Source: Glaciecola blandensis
GTDB taxonomy: Bacteria; Pseudomonadota; Gammaproteobacteria; Enterobacterales; Alteromonadaceae
Direction: 5' to 3'
DNA: 64,000 nucleotides
Assembly: GCF_031846165.1 (NCBI RefSeq)
Contig: NZ_JAVRIE010000007.1
Span: 236,926 to 300,925 of the forward strand
The notes beneath the pieces are model-generated. The model saw nothing but the letters and a program-made list of their open reading frames with translations. It did not search any database and was not told the origin of the DNA. This document shows, one piece after another, positions 49,912 to 59,362 of the stretch. The first letter of the stretch is position 1. The number at the start of each line of letters is the position of its first letter. Position numbers and translations under genes: made by a program.

Positions 49912-52683
49912 TTAGATAGCTTCTATTTCTGCTTTTTGAGCACTAATTTTACTCAATTGCATTTCCATATCTGCAAGCTTAGCTCGCTCCTTTTCAATGA
50001 CAGCTTCAGGAGCTTTGCTCACAAAGTTTTCATTACTCAATTTACCTTTCGTACGCTGTGCATCCTTCTCAATTTTTTCAGCAGCTTTATTTAAGCGTGC
50101 CAATTCAGCATCCTTATCAATTAGGCCAGCCATCGGTATTAAGATTTCCATCTCCCCCACCATCGCGGTAGCGGAAGCGGGTGCTTTTTCACCCTCGGTC
50201 AACAAAACAACGGACTCTAGTTTCGCCAATTTCGCTAGATAATCGCCACTGCTATCGAGCTTTGCTTTATCTGAGGCACTTACATTCTTGAGTAAAACCG
50301 GTAAAGGTTTTGAAGGCGCGATATCCATCTCACCACGGATATTACGGATACCTACAATAAATGATTTCACCCATTCAATATCGTCTAGCGCTACCTGATC
50401 TACTTTACTCTGATCAAACACAGGGAAAGCGTCAACCATGATGCTTTCAGCACTCGTCTGGTTTGTAGAGAGAGGGACTATTTTCTGCCAAATCTCATCC
50501 GTAATGTAAGGCATGAAAGGATGTAATAAACGCATCATATGCTCTAGTACATTGATTAAGGTATGACGAGTACCTCGTTTTTCTGCTTCACTACTGTTTT
50601 CTGAATTTAATATAGGCTTTGATAGCTCCAAGTACCAATCACAGAATTGGTTCCAGGTGAATTCATATAAGTGTTGAGCTGCAATATCGAATCGATACTG
50701 GGCCATAGCTTGTTCGTAGGCTTTCAAAGTCTCTTGGAATTGAGACCAAATCCAACGATCGAACACGCTCAATTGCAATTCACCACCGTTTTTACCTGCA
50801 TCGAACTCTTCGGTATTCATTAACACAAAACGAGTCGCGTTCCATATCTTGTTACAGAAGTTTCGATAGCCTTCAACACGTCCCATATCAAAATTAATAT
50901 CACGACTTGTTGATGCCATTGCTGCGAAAGTGAAACGTAAAGCATCAGTACCAAAAGCATTAATCCCATCTGGGAACTGCTTTTTAGTTGCCTTACCTAT
51001 CTTTTCTGCCATTTTAGGCTGCATCATACCCGACGTGCGTTTGTTAAGGAGTGTATCGAGGTCAATACCATCGATAAGATCGATAGGATCCAGCACATTC
51101 CCCTTCGACTTTGACATTTTGTCGCCGTTTTCATCTCGGATCAGGCCAGTAATATAAATGTCCTTAAACGGGATCTTGCCGGTAAACTTCTTAGTCATCA
51201 TGATCATTCTGGCAACCCAGAAAAAGATAATATCAAAGCCGGTGACCAACACTGAACTTGGTACAAACGTTTCTAGCTCAGGCGTTTCTTTTGGCCAACC
51301 CATCGTTGCGAAAGGCCATAAGGCCGATGAAAACCAAGTATCTAGCACGTCTTCATCTTGTCTTAACGCAACACTCGCATCGATATTATGCTTCGCTCTT
51401 ACCTCGGCCTCATTGCGACCCACAAATATATTTCCAGCGTCATCAAACCAAGCAGGAATACGATGTCCCCACCATAATTGACGTGAGATACACCAGTCTT
51501 GAATGTTGTGCATCCATTGATAGTAGGTTTTATTCCAGTTTTCTGGTACGAAACGGATCTCCCCACTTTCCACCGCCTCAATTGCAGGCTTGGCTAAAGA
51601 CTCAACCGCAACATACCATTGGTTAGTTAAATAAGGTTCAATGACGACACCCGTGCGGTCTCCACGAGGCACTTTTAGTTTGTGTTCTTCAACTTTCAGC
51701 AACACACCAAGCTCAGTTAAATCGGCAACAATTGCAGTGCGGGCATCAAAACGATCCATACCGCGATATTTCTCTGGCGCAACATCATTTAACTTAGCAT
51801 CGTCAGTTAGAATATTGATCATTTCAAGATTATGACGTTTACCCATATCGTAATCATTGAAGTCATGGGCTGGCGTAATTTTCACACAGCCTGTGCCAAA
51901 CTCTTGATCAACATAATCATCTGCAATAATCGGAATTTCACGCCCCGTTAGTGGCAAAGTTAATGTTTTACCAATAAACGCGGCATAACGTTCATCATCA
52001 GGGTGAACAGCCACTGCCGTATCACCGAGCATTGTTTCTGGTCGTGTAGTTGCAACAACCAAATGACCGCTACCATCAGACAGTGGATATTGCATATGCC
52101 ACATGTGACCGTTTTCTTCTTCACTCACTACTTCAAGGTCTGATACCGCCGTTAATAACACAGGGTCCCAATTCACCAAGCGCTTACCACGATAGATTAA
52201 ACCTTCTTCATGAAGCTTAATAAACACTTCTTGAACGGCTTCAGACAAATTATCATCCATGGTAAAGACTTCACGATCCCAATCTGGAGAGTTCCCTAAA
52301 CGACGCATTTGCTGCGTAATAGTGCCACCGGACTCTGCTTTCCAGTCCCATATTTTCTTAACGAAATCCTCTCGCCCTAAATCGTGACGTGTTTTTCCAT
52401 CAGCATTTAACTGGCGTTCAACAACCATTTGAGTCGCGATGCCCGCGTGATCTGTACCGCATTGCCACAGGGTATTGCTGCCCTTCATTCGATTGTAGCG
52501 AATTAATGAATCCATGATGGTATGCTGAAACGCATGACCCATATGCAAGCTACCCGTAACATTCGGTGGTGGTAATAAGATACAGTAGGGTTCACCTTCA
52601 CCAGATGCTTTAAAATAACCTTGCTGCTCCCACTTTTGATAACAGTCTTTTTCAATTTTGTGGGGATCGAATGTTTTATCCAT
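49912..52683 (-). CDS. valS: Valyl-tRNA synthetase
   Basis: Class I synthetase charging tRNA-Val, with editing of threonine. The 923-aa protein has the HIGH motif in PPPNVTGSLHMGHAFQ (about residues 37-52), the CP1 editing domain (about 190-340), the KMSKSKGNVLDP motif (about 525), an anticodon-binding domain, and a C-terminal coiled coil from about 855. Its start overlaps the last base of the holC stop, so the two are cotranscribed, as in E. coli pepA-holC-valS. Confidence 0.97.
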   Translation of the reverse strand: MDKTFDPHKIEKDCYQKWEQQGYFKASGEGEPYCILLPPPNVTGSLHMGHAFQHTIMDSLIRYNRMKGSNTLWQCGTDHAGIATQMVVERQLNADGKTRHDLGREDFVKKIWDWKAESGGTITQQMRRLGNSPDWDREVFTMDDNLSEAVQEVFIKLHEEGLIYRGKRLVNWDPVLLTAVSDLEVVSEEENGHMWHMQYPLSDGSGHLVVATTRPETMLGDTAVAVHPDDERYAAFIGKTLTLPLTGREIPIIADDYVDQEFGTGCVKITPAHDFNDYDMGKRHNLEMINILTDDAKLNDVAPEKYRGMDRFDARTAIVADLTELGVLLKVEEHKLKVPRGDRTGVVIEPYLTNQWYVAVESLAKPAIEAVESGEIRFVPENWNKTYYQWMHNIQDWCISRQLWWGHRIPAWFDDAGNIFVGRNEAEVRAKHNIDASVALRQDEDVLDTWFSSALWPFATMGWPKETPELETFVPSSVLVTGFDIIFFWVARMIMMTKKFTGKIPFKDIYITGLIRDENGDKMSKSKGNVLDPIDLIDGIDLDTLLNKRTSGMMQPKMAEKIGKATKKQFPDGINAFGTDALRFTFAAMASTSRDINFDMGRVEGYRNFCNKIWNATRFVLMNTEEFDAGKNGGELQLSVFDRWIWSQFQETLKAYEQAMAQYRFDIAAQHLYEFTWNQFCDWYLELSKPILNSENSSEAEKRGTRHTLINVLEHMMRLLHPFMPYITDEIWQKIVPLSTNQTSAESIMVDAFPVFDQSKVDQVALDDIEWVKSFIVGIRNIRGEMDIAPSKPLPVLLKNVSASDKAKLDSSGDYLAKLAKLESVVLLTEGEKAPASATAMVGEMEILIPMAGLIDKDAELARLNKAAEKIEKDAQRTKGKLSNENFVSKAPEAVIEKERAKLADMEMQLSKISAQKAEIEAI

Positions 52684-53138
52684 TAATTACTCTCGTTTAA
52701 TTGATTTGCAGGCGTGAATTGCATCTGGCAACCCGCCATTTTGTATTGCTTGTAACGCTCTCGCGCCTCTTGTTTTTTTACTTCGTCGACAGGCACAAAA
52801 TCAATAATATGTTGATATTGTCGGTGGTTATCAATCATGCTGTGCGACAGATTCACTAGCGTGTGGCGGTTACTAATCGGTTGGCCACTCCAAGTGATTT
52901 CAGCAGGTGTACCTTGCTTCGGTCCCTCACCCGCCAAGTTATGCGGGATAAACTCATCGACCGGATGTTGCCAAACAAATTCATCAACTTGTTCGGCTTG
53001 TTTTTTATCAGAACACAATACTGTTGACCACTTACGCTTTCGGTAAGCTGTAAGTAATAAACTCGAACACGCTTTCATTAGATCGTGACTTGGATCTGCT
53101 GAACTCTCATCGAGTTGATAGAACGTGACTATTGTCAT
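52683..53138 (-). CDS. holC: DNA polymerase III chi subunit
   Basis: 151-aa clamp-loader accessory protein that contacts SSB and the psi subunit. Family features: TIVTFYQLDES at the start, the helix LMKACSSLLLTAYRKRKWST, and VDEFVWQHPVDEFIPHNLAG (about 50-69). The conserved LVNLSH segment follows at about 94. It lies between pepA and valS, the standard locus. Confidence 0.93.
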   Translation of the reverse strand: MTIVTFYQLDESSADPSHDLMKACSSLLLTAYRKRKWSTVLCSDKKQAEQVDEFVWQHPVDEFIPHNLAGEGPKQGTPAEITWSGQPISNRHTLVNLSHSMIDNHRQYQHIIDFVPVDEVKKQEARERYKQYKMAGCQMQFTPANQLNESN

Positions 53139-53165
53139 TTAATATTGCACCTACTGCGTTTTATA

Positions 53166-54671
53166 TTAATCTTCGCTGACTAAACCAGCTTTGTTAAACA
53201 GATACTGCGATAACATCGGCACTGGTCTGCCCGTTGCACCTTTTCTTGCGCCCCCGACCCATGCGGTGCCAGCAATATCTAAATGCGCCCAATTGTACTT
53301 TTTCGTGAAGCGCGAAAGGAAACACCCTGCAGTGATTGTACCTGCCGGACGACCACCGATGTTTGCCATATCTGCGAATGGGCTTTCAATCAGTTCTTGA
53401 TACTCATCCCATAATGGTAAGCGCCAAGCACGGTCAGAACTTTGTTCTGAGGCGTTAATCAACTCATGCGAGAGTGGATTATGTGAGCTCAGGACCGCCG
53501 TTGCATGAGGCCCAAGAGCAATAACACATGCACCTGTTAGGGTCGCAATATCGATGACAGCTTCAGGTTCAAAGCGCTCAACATAAGTTAAGGCATCACA
53601 CAACACCAAACGGCCTTCTGCGTCGGTATTCAACACTTCGACAGTTTGCCCTGACATTGTGGTGAGTATATCACCTGGACGATAAGCATTCGCGTCCGGC
53701 ATGTTTTCACACCCTGCGATAACACCGATAACATTGATAGGTAAGTTTAGCTCTGCCACGGTATGCATTACACCTAGGACTGAACTTGCACCGCACATGT
53801 CATACTTCATTTCATCCATATTGGCGCTAGGCTTGATTGAAATACCACCTGAATCGAAGGTCAGACCTTTACCAACCAACACAATTGGCGCCTGTGAGTC
53901 ATCCGCTCCTTTGTGATGAATCACACTCATTATCGATTCATTGACAGAACCTCGGCCCACTGCAAGATAACTATCCATACTCAACTCAGTCATCTCTTTC
54001 TCGCCAACAGTATCTAATGACAAGGAATCGTATTGAGACACTAATTTAGCAGCTTGTTCATTCAAATATTTAGGATTACAGATATTTGGTGGCATGTTAC
54101 TCACGTCTTTCGCAACCAGCACACCCTTGCTCACTGCTGAACCATGCTCAATAGCACGTTCACCAGAGGTTAATTCTTTTCGAGTAGGCACATTAAAGAC
54201 CATTTTACGAAGTGGTCTACGAGGTTCACCTTTCTTAGTTTTAAGTTGCAAGAAGGTATAAAGAGAGTCATTCGCAGCTTCGACCGCTTGACGCACTTTC
54301 CAGTAAGTGTCTCGACCTTTCACGTGAAGTTCAGTCAAGAAGCAGACCGCTTCCATAGAACCAGTCTCATTGAGTGTTTGAATAGTCTTAGCAATAATTT
54401 GCTTGTATTGGCGTTCATTTAGCTCGCGCTCTTTGCCACAACCTACAAGAAGTACCCGTTCGCTCAGTACATTCGGCACATGGTGGAGGAGTAACATTTG
54501 ACCAGCTTTTCCTTCGAGGTCACCGCGACGCAAAAGATTGCTAATATAGCCTTCGCTAATCTGATCAAGTTGTTCAGCAACATGCGTTAAACGGCGCGGC
54601 TCGAAAACGCCCACGACGATGCATGCACTACGTTGCTTTTCAGGACTTCCGCTTTTTACGCTAAATTCCAT
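53166..54671 (-). CDS. pepA: Leucyl aminopeptidase PepA
   Basis: M17 metallo-aminopeptidase, hexameric, also a DNA-binding accessory protein in E. coli. The 501-aa protein has the metal-site motifs VGKGLTFDSGGISIKP (about residues 262-277) and the catalytic EVLNTDAEGRLVLCDALTY (about 344). The N-terminal domain (1-160) is the macro-like DNA-binding half. GAGGAAAC about 7 bp before the ATG. Divergent from lptF across a 230-bp gap. Confidence 0.95.
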   Translation of the reverse strand: MEFSVKSGSPEKQRSACIVVGVFEPRRLTHVAEQLDQISEGYISNLLRRGDLEGKAGQMLLLHHVPNVLSERVLLVGCGKERELNERQYKQIIAKTIQTLNETGSMEAVCFLTELHVKGRDTYWKVRQAVEAANDSLYTFLQLKTKKGEPRRPLRKMVFNVPTRKELTSGERAIEHGSAVSKGVLVAKDVSNMPPNICNPKYLNEQAAKLVSQYDSLSLDTVGEKEMTELSMDSYLAVGRGSVNESIMSVIHHKGADDSQAPIVLVGKGLTFDSGGISIKPSANMDEMKYDMCGASSVLGVMHTVAELNLPINVIGVIAGCENMPDANAYRPGDILTTMSGQTVEVLNTDAEGRLVLCDALTYVERFEPEAVIDIATLTGACVIALGPHATAVLSSHNPLSHELINASEQSSDRAWRLPLWDEYQELIESPFADMANIGGRPAGTITAGCFLSRFTKKYNWAHLDIAGTAWVGGARKGATGRPVPMLSQYLFNKAGLVSED

Positions 54672-54760
54672 GTTGTTTCCTCAAATATTGTTTTGAATGA
54701 AAATCACCCAAAACCGATTAATTTCGTCTTTTTCAGATTATTGCAGATAAAAATAATGTA

Positions 54761-54792
54761 TTGTCTGTTAGCAAAACTTTTGTTTATGCTAA
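54761..54792 (+). promoter_or_regulatory. Candidate lptFG promoter with inverted repeat
   Basis: TTGTCT (54761-54766), 18-bp spacer, TATGCT (54785-54790). The exact inverted repeat TTAGCA (54768-54773) and TGCTAA (54787-54792) covers spacer and -10 and may be an operator. The start codon is at 54902, giving a leader of about 100 nt. Confidence 0.4.
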
Positions 54793-54901
54793 ACTATTAC
54801 GTGATTTAAAGACGATGTGTGCATTAAAACAGTCAGAAATAGTAAGTTTACTGAAATATCTGCACCTTTCCACTAAAACCTATGTTTTCACCTGTAACTA
54901 A

Positions 54902-56005
54902 ATGCTAATTTTTCGATATTTATTGCGCGAAACTTTCAAATCACAAATGGCCGTATTTTGTGTTTTGATGGCTATTTTCATCACCTTACGTTTTGCGCGT
55001 GTTTTGGGCGACGCGACCGACGGTAACGTTCCTGCAGACTTAGTGCTTGGTTTCATTACACTTTATAGTCCATATCTTGCTTCTTTGGTACTGCCCATCA
55101 GTCTATTTTTGGGCATAATGCTGGCGCATGGGCGGATGTATGTGGACAGCGAAATGACTGTACTGAAAGCATGTGGCGTCAGTGAATGGTATGTCACACG
55201 TGTTACCCTGCTTTTTGCGGTAGTAATGGCCCTCGTTACGGGCCTTGTCACTCTTTACCTTGTACCGGCATCAGCTGAACGGGAGTACCAATTACAAGAA
55301 CAAGCGCAATCCCAATCGGGCTTAGCATCAGTAATTCCCGGCAGGTTTCAACAAACAGGTGATAAAAAGTCAGTTATTTTTGTTCACGATTTCGACGCAG
55401 ACACTAATCGACTTGAGAAAGTTTTTCTTTCACAACGCGGTAAAGACGACGAGACAGTCCATCTCATTTATTCAAAAACTGGTACTATTGAAACTAGTGA
55501 ACTAGGTGATCAGCAATTAGTGCTTTTTGATGGAAATCAGTACGAAGGCGAAAACACTGATCAGGCTTTCCAGATCATCAACTTTGACGAATATCGCCTA
55601 ACAATTGCACAAAAAGACCAAGAACAAAAGCGTCGAAAACTAGTCGCTTTGCCTACCTCTGAACTCTTAAAAATGAATAGTATCGAGGAAATTGCCGAGC
55701 TACAGTGGCGAATTGCCATTCCTCTGTCTTTACCTTTTCTTGTTTTAATCGCGGTTCCTCTGAGTGCCGTAGATCCTCGCCAAGGGCGCTTCGGAAAAAT
55801 GTTCCCGGCTCTACTCCTATATCTCGGCTATTTCTTATTGTTACTCGCCAGTCGCAGAGTGTTAGAAGATGGCAAATTACCTGTATTCCTTGGTTTGTGG
55901 TGGGTTCACTTCCTAATGTTATTAGTGGGCATTGGATTAATAGCGCGCGATAGAAAAACAGGCGTAGTGTTGAGACAACTATTTTTGAGGAAGAAAGATG
56001 TTTAA
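54902..56005 (+). CDS. lptF: LPS export permease LptF
   Basis: Inner-membrane subunit of the LptB2FG transporter. The 367-aa protein has six membrane helices (three before and three after) around a periplasmic jellyroll (about 130-260). Typical opening: MLIFRYLLRETFKSQMAVF; the coupling region reads DSEMTVLKACGVSEWYV. Stop overlaps lptG by 8 bp. It works with LptB and LptC encoded at 2.2-4.1 kb. Confidence 0.95.
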   Translation: MLIFRYLLRETFKSQMAVFCVLMAIFITLRFARVLGDATDGNVPADLVLGFITLYSPYLASLVLPISLFLGIMLAHGRMYVDSEMTVLKACGVSEWYVTRVTLLFAVVMALVTGLVTLYLVPASAEREYQLQEQAQSQSGLASVIPGRFQQTGDKKSVIFVHDFDADTNRLEKVFLSQRGKDDETVHLIYSKTGTIETSELGDQQLVLFDGNQYEGENTDQAFQIINFDEYRLTIAQKDQEQKRRKLVALPTSELLKMNSIEEIAELQWRIAIPLSLPFLVLIAVPLSAVDPRQGRFGKMFPALLLYLGYFLLLLASRRVLEDGKLPVFLGLWWVHFLMLLVGIGLIARDRKTGVVLRQLFLRKKDV

Positions 56006-57062
56006 GCTTCTAGATCTTTATGTTGCTCGAACGCTTATTAGCACCGTCACCGTGACGCTTTCAGTGCTGATTGGTCTTAGCGCGTTAATAAAGTTTGTAG
56101 AACAATTAAGACGTGTAGGTCAGGGTGACTATGATATGACCTTAGCTGCACTTTACGTCTTACTCAGTCTACCTCGTGAAATTGAACAGTTTTTCCCAAT
56201 GGCTACCCTACTTGGGGGCTTAATTGGTATGGGCTTGCTGGCACAAAATAGTGAGTTAGTTGTTATGCAAGCTTCAGGCTTAAGCCGCTGGAACATTATC
56301 GCTTCAGCGATGAAGTCCTTGGTAATATTGATTATTGCGGTCATGATGCTTGGCGAATGGGTCACTCCACAAAGTGAGTCGAAAGCTAAGGAGTTGCGTA
56401 CACAAGCGCTGTCTGGCGGTAATTTGATTTTATCCGATGAGTTGTTCTGGGCGAAAGATGGCAATGACTTTGTGAGTATTGGCGAGGTATTGACCAAAGA
56501 AACACTCCGAGACATCACCGTATATCAATTCAGTCCTCAGCTCGATTTAACGAATATTTTATCAGCTGATGCTGCATTCTTTAGTGGCGAAGAATGGACC
56601 TTACAAAATGTTCAATTACTGTCATTTTCAGAAACCCAAATAGATAAAAGCCAGGCTGAAAAAATCACTTGGAATAGCACACTGACCCCAGATAAATTAG
56701 GCATTGTAGCTATCAAACCAGAGGCCTTGTCAATTCAAGGTTTGGTTGGTTACATCAACTACCTTGATAACAGCGATCAAGATTCTGAGCGCTACAAGTT
56801 AGCATTTTGGCGCAAGCTGTTGCAGCCCGTGTCAGTGGCAGTTATGTTACTGATGGCTTTATCTTTTATCTTCGGTCCGCTACGAAGCGTGACGATGGGC
56901 GCACGGACCATTATGGGCGTGATGGTTGGCTTTACTTTCTTTATTGCAAACCAGGTGTTTGGGCAGTTTAGCTTAGTCTTCCAACTTCCCGCGTTTGTCG
57001 GAGCCATTCTACCGAGCCTAGTATTTGCTGGCATCGCAATGCTTCTTTTACGCCGGCAATAG
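55998..57062 (+). CDS. lptG: LPS export permease LptG
   Basis: Second transmembrane subunit of LptB2FG. The 354-aa protein has the same plan as LptF: N-terminal helices with LLDLYVARTLISTVTVTLSV, the coupling segment NSELVVMQASGLSRWNI (about 88-104), a periplasmic jellyroll (about 130-265) and C-terminal helices. It overlaps lptF and is convergent with the RDD gene. Confidence 0.95.
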   Translation: MFKLLDLYVARTLISTVTVTLSVLIGLSALIKFVEQLRRVGQGDYDMTLAALYVLLSLPREIEQFFPMATLLGGLIGMGLLAQNSELVVMQASGLSRWNIIASAMKSLVILIIAVMMLGEWVTPQSESKAKELRTQALSGGNLILSDELFWAKDGNDFVSIGEVLTKETLRDITVYQFSPQLDLTNILSADAAFFSGEEWTLQNVQLLSFSETQIDKSQAEKITWNSTLTPDKLGIVAIKPEALSIQGLVGYINYLDNSDQDSERYKLAFWRKLLQPVSVAVMLLMALSFIFGPLRSVTMGARTIMGVMVGFTFFIANQVFGQFSLVFQLPAFVGAILPSLVFAGIAMLLLRRQ

Positions 57063-57084
57063 CGCAACTAGCTCGCTTTTGCTT

Positions 57085-57660
57085 TTACCAGCTTTTATGG
57101 TCGTTTGCTTCTTTCGACAGGAATAATACTTCAGTTTGGGCAATACGGTCCTGCAATGACTGTTTGTGTTTATAGTCGAAAAGCACCAATAAGGTGCCAA
57201 GACCTAGAAATGACGTTAGCATCCTTAACAACAGGCGTGCATAGGAAATATCTTTCTCATCTTTAAGGTTATATATTTTTAAGCGCCATGCTCTCATCCC
57301 AAGCGTCTGCCCGCCATGCTTCCAGAACCACAGAAAAAAGCTAGCAACCCAAAATCCAACCCATACGTTAGCGATTAACTTCAGCGAATCTGACACTTGG
57401 AATAAATCCATATAGTGCTCATGACCCTTAGTATCAATTAATTGAAACTCAAACAAGACCAGTAAAACGGCTTGAATAATGAGTCCTGCACACATAGCAA
57501 CCGCTGTCGCAACTAAGGCGTCATAAATGATAGCAGCGAGACGACGGAAGAAACTTGCTCTGCGAAAATCGCCCGCTTGTGTCTCAGTCTCTTCGGTATG
57601 AAGTACTGCGCTAGAAGGTACCTTCGATTTATCGGTTTGCTTGTTCTTTTTTCTGGTCAA
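57085..57660 (-). CDS. RDD-family membrane protein
   Basis: 191-aa inner-membrane protein. The RDD domain starts with ASFFRRLAAIIYDALVATAV (Arg then Asp, about residues 35-54) and ends with the conserved KHGGQTLGMRAWRLKI (about 113-128). Three hydrophobic segments; a Lys/Asp-rich cytosolic N-terminus. RDD proteins are linked to ion or Na+/H+ transport in some cases, but this one has no assigned role. It lies next to lptG, convergent. Confidence 0.85.
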   Translation of the reverse strand: MTRKKNKQTDKSKVPSSAVLHTEETETQAGDFRRASFFRRLAAIIYDALVATAVAMCAGLIIQAVLLVLFEFQLIDTKGHEHYMDLFQVSDSLKLIANVWVGFWVASFFLWFWKHGGQTLGMRAWRLKIYNLKDEKDISYARLLLRMLTSFLGLGTLLVLFDYKHKQSLQDRIAQTEVLFLSKEANDHKSW

Positions 57661-57801
57661 AACGGTACTCTAGTTGAATAGTTTTATTATGATTAGATTG
57701 GAATATACGAATGTTACATTCAACAGACCAATAAAACTACGCGAGACTGTGAATTTGTTTCGCTATTCGCTTATCTTTTCGGCACTTGAGCGAAATAACA
57801 C

Positions 57802-57829
57802 TTGATACATGATCCAAGATAGCTATAAT
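57802..57829 (+). promoter_or_regulatory. Promoter of tRNA-Leu
   Basis: TTGATA (57802-57807), 16-bp spacer, perfect TATAAT (57824-57829), followed by GCTCTCCTCTC, a C-rich discriminator often seen at stable-RNA promoters. The tRNA starts 36 bp downstream. Confidence 0.75.
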
Positions 57830-57864
57830 GCTCTCCTCTCGGCAAACGTCGTAGAGCACTCTGT

Positions 57865-57951
57865 GCCAGAGTGGCGAAATTGGTAGACGCAGCGGATTCA
57901 AAATCCGCCGGTAGTAATACTGTGCCGGTTCAAGTCCGGCCTCTGGTACCA
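57865..57951 (+). tRNA. tRNA-Leu (CAA anticodon)
   Basis: 87-nt class II tRNA with encoded CCA. Acceptor GCCAGAG pairs with CTCTGGT (first pair G-U), the D-arm region has GGCGAAATTGGTAGACGC, the anticodon stem-loop is GCGGA-TTCAAAA-TCCGC (anticodon CAA, reading UUG), the long variable arm follows, and the T arm is GCCGG-TTCAAGT-CCGGC. It is similar to E. coli leuX. Its own promoter lies upstream and a terminator follows. Confidence 0.96.
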
Positions 57952-57969
57952 TCTCTTTTTAAGAGACAC

Positions 57970-57999
57970 AAAACCCGTTGATGACTCAATGGGTTTTTT
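57970..57999. terminator. Terminator after tRNA-Leu
   Basis: AAAACCCGTTGA (57970-57981) and TCAATGGGTTTT (57986-57997) form a 12-bp stem with one G-U pair and a 4-nt loop, with two more Ts after. It abuts the stop codon of the minus-strand gene and may serve both directions. Confidence 0.85.
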
Positions 58000-59311
58000 A
58001 GTTTCTGGGATCTACTAAATCATCTTGAATCAATTGTTCAATAAACCATAATCGGTCTTGTCCCCAAGTAAACTCTGAACCATATTTAAAACATGGCACT
58101 CCCCAAAAGCCGAAAGATGATAGTTCATTATAATTTTGGTCAAGTTCTTCGCGCCAAGTTGTATTCTCGAGTTCAAGTCTGGCTTTCTCCCAATCCAACC
58201 CACTTCGTTCAATAATGTCTTTCAAAGTATCAAGCTGATCTGCATGACGTCCTTCAGCATTTACGGCTCTGCCAAAGTTGAGCAAAAACGCGAGCTCTTT
58301 GCCATGATGTCTAGCATGTATAAACAAGGCATAACAGTGTTCAATTGGCTTTCCCAAAGGATCTGCGACAAAGCCATATGGTATGTTGTATTTCTTAGCC
58401 TCGCGAACGGTATCGTGAAAAATGACCATCTTCTTTCTATGGGGAACTAACATACCTCGCATCACCATAGGTAAAACAGGCTTTATCACAAGGTTTACAT
58501 GATACTTTTCACACAGTGCCGCTGCTCGCTCAAGACCTAAATAGGAATAGGGACTTCTGGCGGAATAGAACATTTCCAGTGATTTTTGTTTTTCTTCTTT
58601 GTTAGCTGATTGCGTAAATACCGGTTTGGATATTAATTCCTGTGTGTCGTACAACACGGTATTTATCCCTTTACTCAAGCCAAGTGCATTCAACCTTTTT
58701 TCTAGGTGACTTAGCCTATCAACACCCCAGTACCATTCGCCTCCATAATGCATTGATGCCGGCAAGTAGTGTCCCATTTTCTTGAGCTTTTGCTCATTCT
58801 CCGCGAGTTGTTGACTGACACTCACTATATCTAGTTGTGGTAGTTTCCGCTCCTGAACTTTTTGTTTTACCCATGCCTTAGACAGTATTTTCAAATAGTC
58901 TGAAGTATTATTGACCGTTCCATGAAGCTCAAGTATTTGGCTTGTAAAGGCCGCTCTTTCTTCATTACTTAGCAGTTTATCTTTCGATGGAGCAATCAGC
59001 TTATGCTGTGCAGCTAGTCTGCAAGCATCAATCACACTGTGCTTGCGCCATTTTTCCGGATCTGGAAACATCTCTTTTTGCAAATGGCTGATAAGATAAA
59101 AGCGTATGCTAATATCGAACCGCGTTTGCATGTTTGTGAGCACTTGAACAAGCAAAAAGCTATAGGGGTCGTCTAGAGAAATAAACACAGACACTTCATG
59201 CGGCTGCTGACTGACTTTTCTGAATAGCTCTGCTTTCGCCCTGCGCAAGCGCAATAAGAGATCGCTGGCTAAAAGACATGCTACGTAGGGTTGGAGGATT
59301 CTCACGAGCAT
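57998..59311 (-). CDS. Two-domain DsbA/HCCA-isomerase-like thioredoxin-fold protein
   Basis: 437-aa protein made of two related thioredoxin-fold domains of the 2-hydroxychromene-2-carboxylate isomerase (DsbA-like) type: residues about 38-225 (VSVFISLDDPYSFLLVQVL ... GGEWYWGVDRLSHLEKRL) and about 245-437 (MFYSARSPYSYLGLERAAAL ... GSEFTWGQDRLWFIEQL). No CxxC active site is visible, as in HCCA isomerases, where a Ser/glutathione site is used. Single-domain homologues are about 200 aa, so this is a duplication or fusion. Substrate unknown; no aromatic degradation genes nearby. Confidence 0.75.
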   Translation of the reverse strand: MLVRILQPYVACLLASDLLLRLRRAKAELFRKVSQQPHEVSVFISLDDPYSFLLVQVLTNMQTRFDISIRFYLISHLQKEMFPDPEKWRKHSVIDACRLAAQHKLIAPSKDKLLSNEERAAFTSQILELHGTVNNTSDYLKILSKAWVKQKVQERKLPQLDIVSVSQQLAENEQKLKKMGHYLPASMHYGGEWYWGVDRLSHLEKRLNALGLSKGINTVLYDTQELISKPVFTQSANKEEKQKSLEMFYSARSPYSYLGLERAAALCEKYHVNLVIKPVLPMVMRGMLVPHRKKMVIFHDTVREAKKYNIPYGFVADPLGKPIEHCYALFIHARHHGKELAFLLNFGRAVNAEGRHADQLDTLKDIIERSGLDWEKARLELENTTWREELDQNYNELSSFGFWGVPCFKYGSEFTWGQDRLWFIEQLIQDDLVDPRN

Positions 59312-59362
59312 GAGCTAATACTTCAATTCTGACAAGTCATTCAGCATTAAGGTTGGCAAACA

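Noticed and set aside
57737..57952. Small minus-strand open frame beginning MVPEAGLEPA
   Set aside because: It is antisense to the tRNA-Leu gene, a well-known spurious call.
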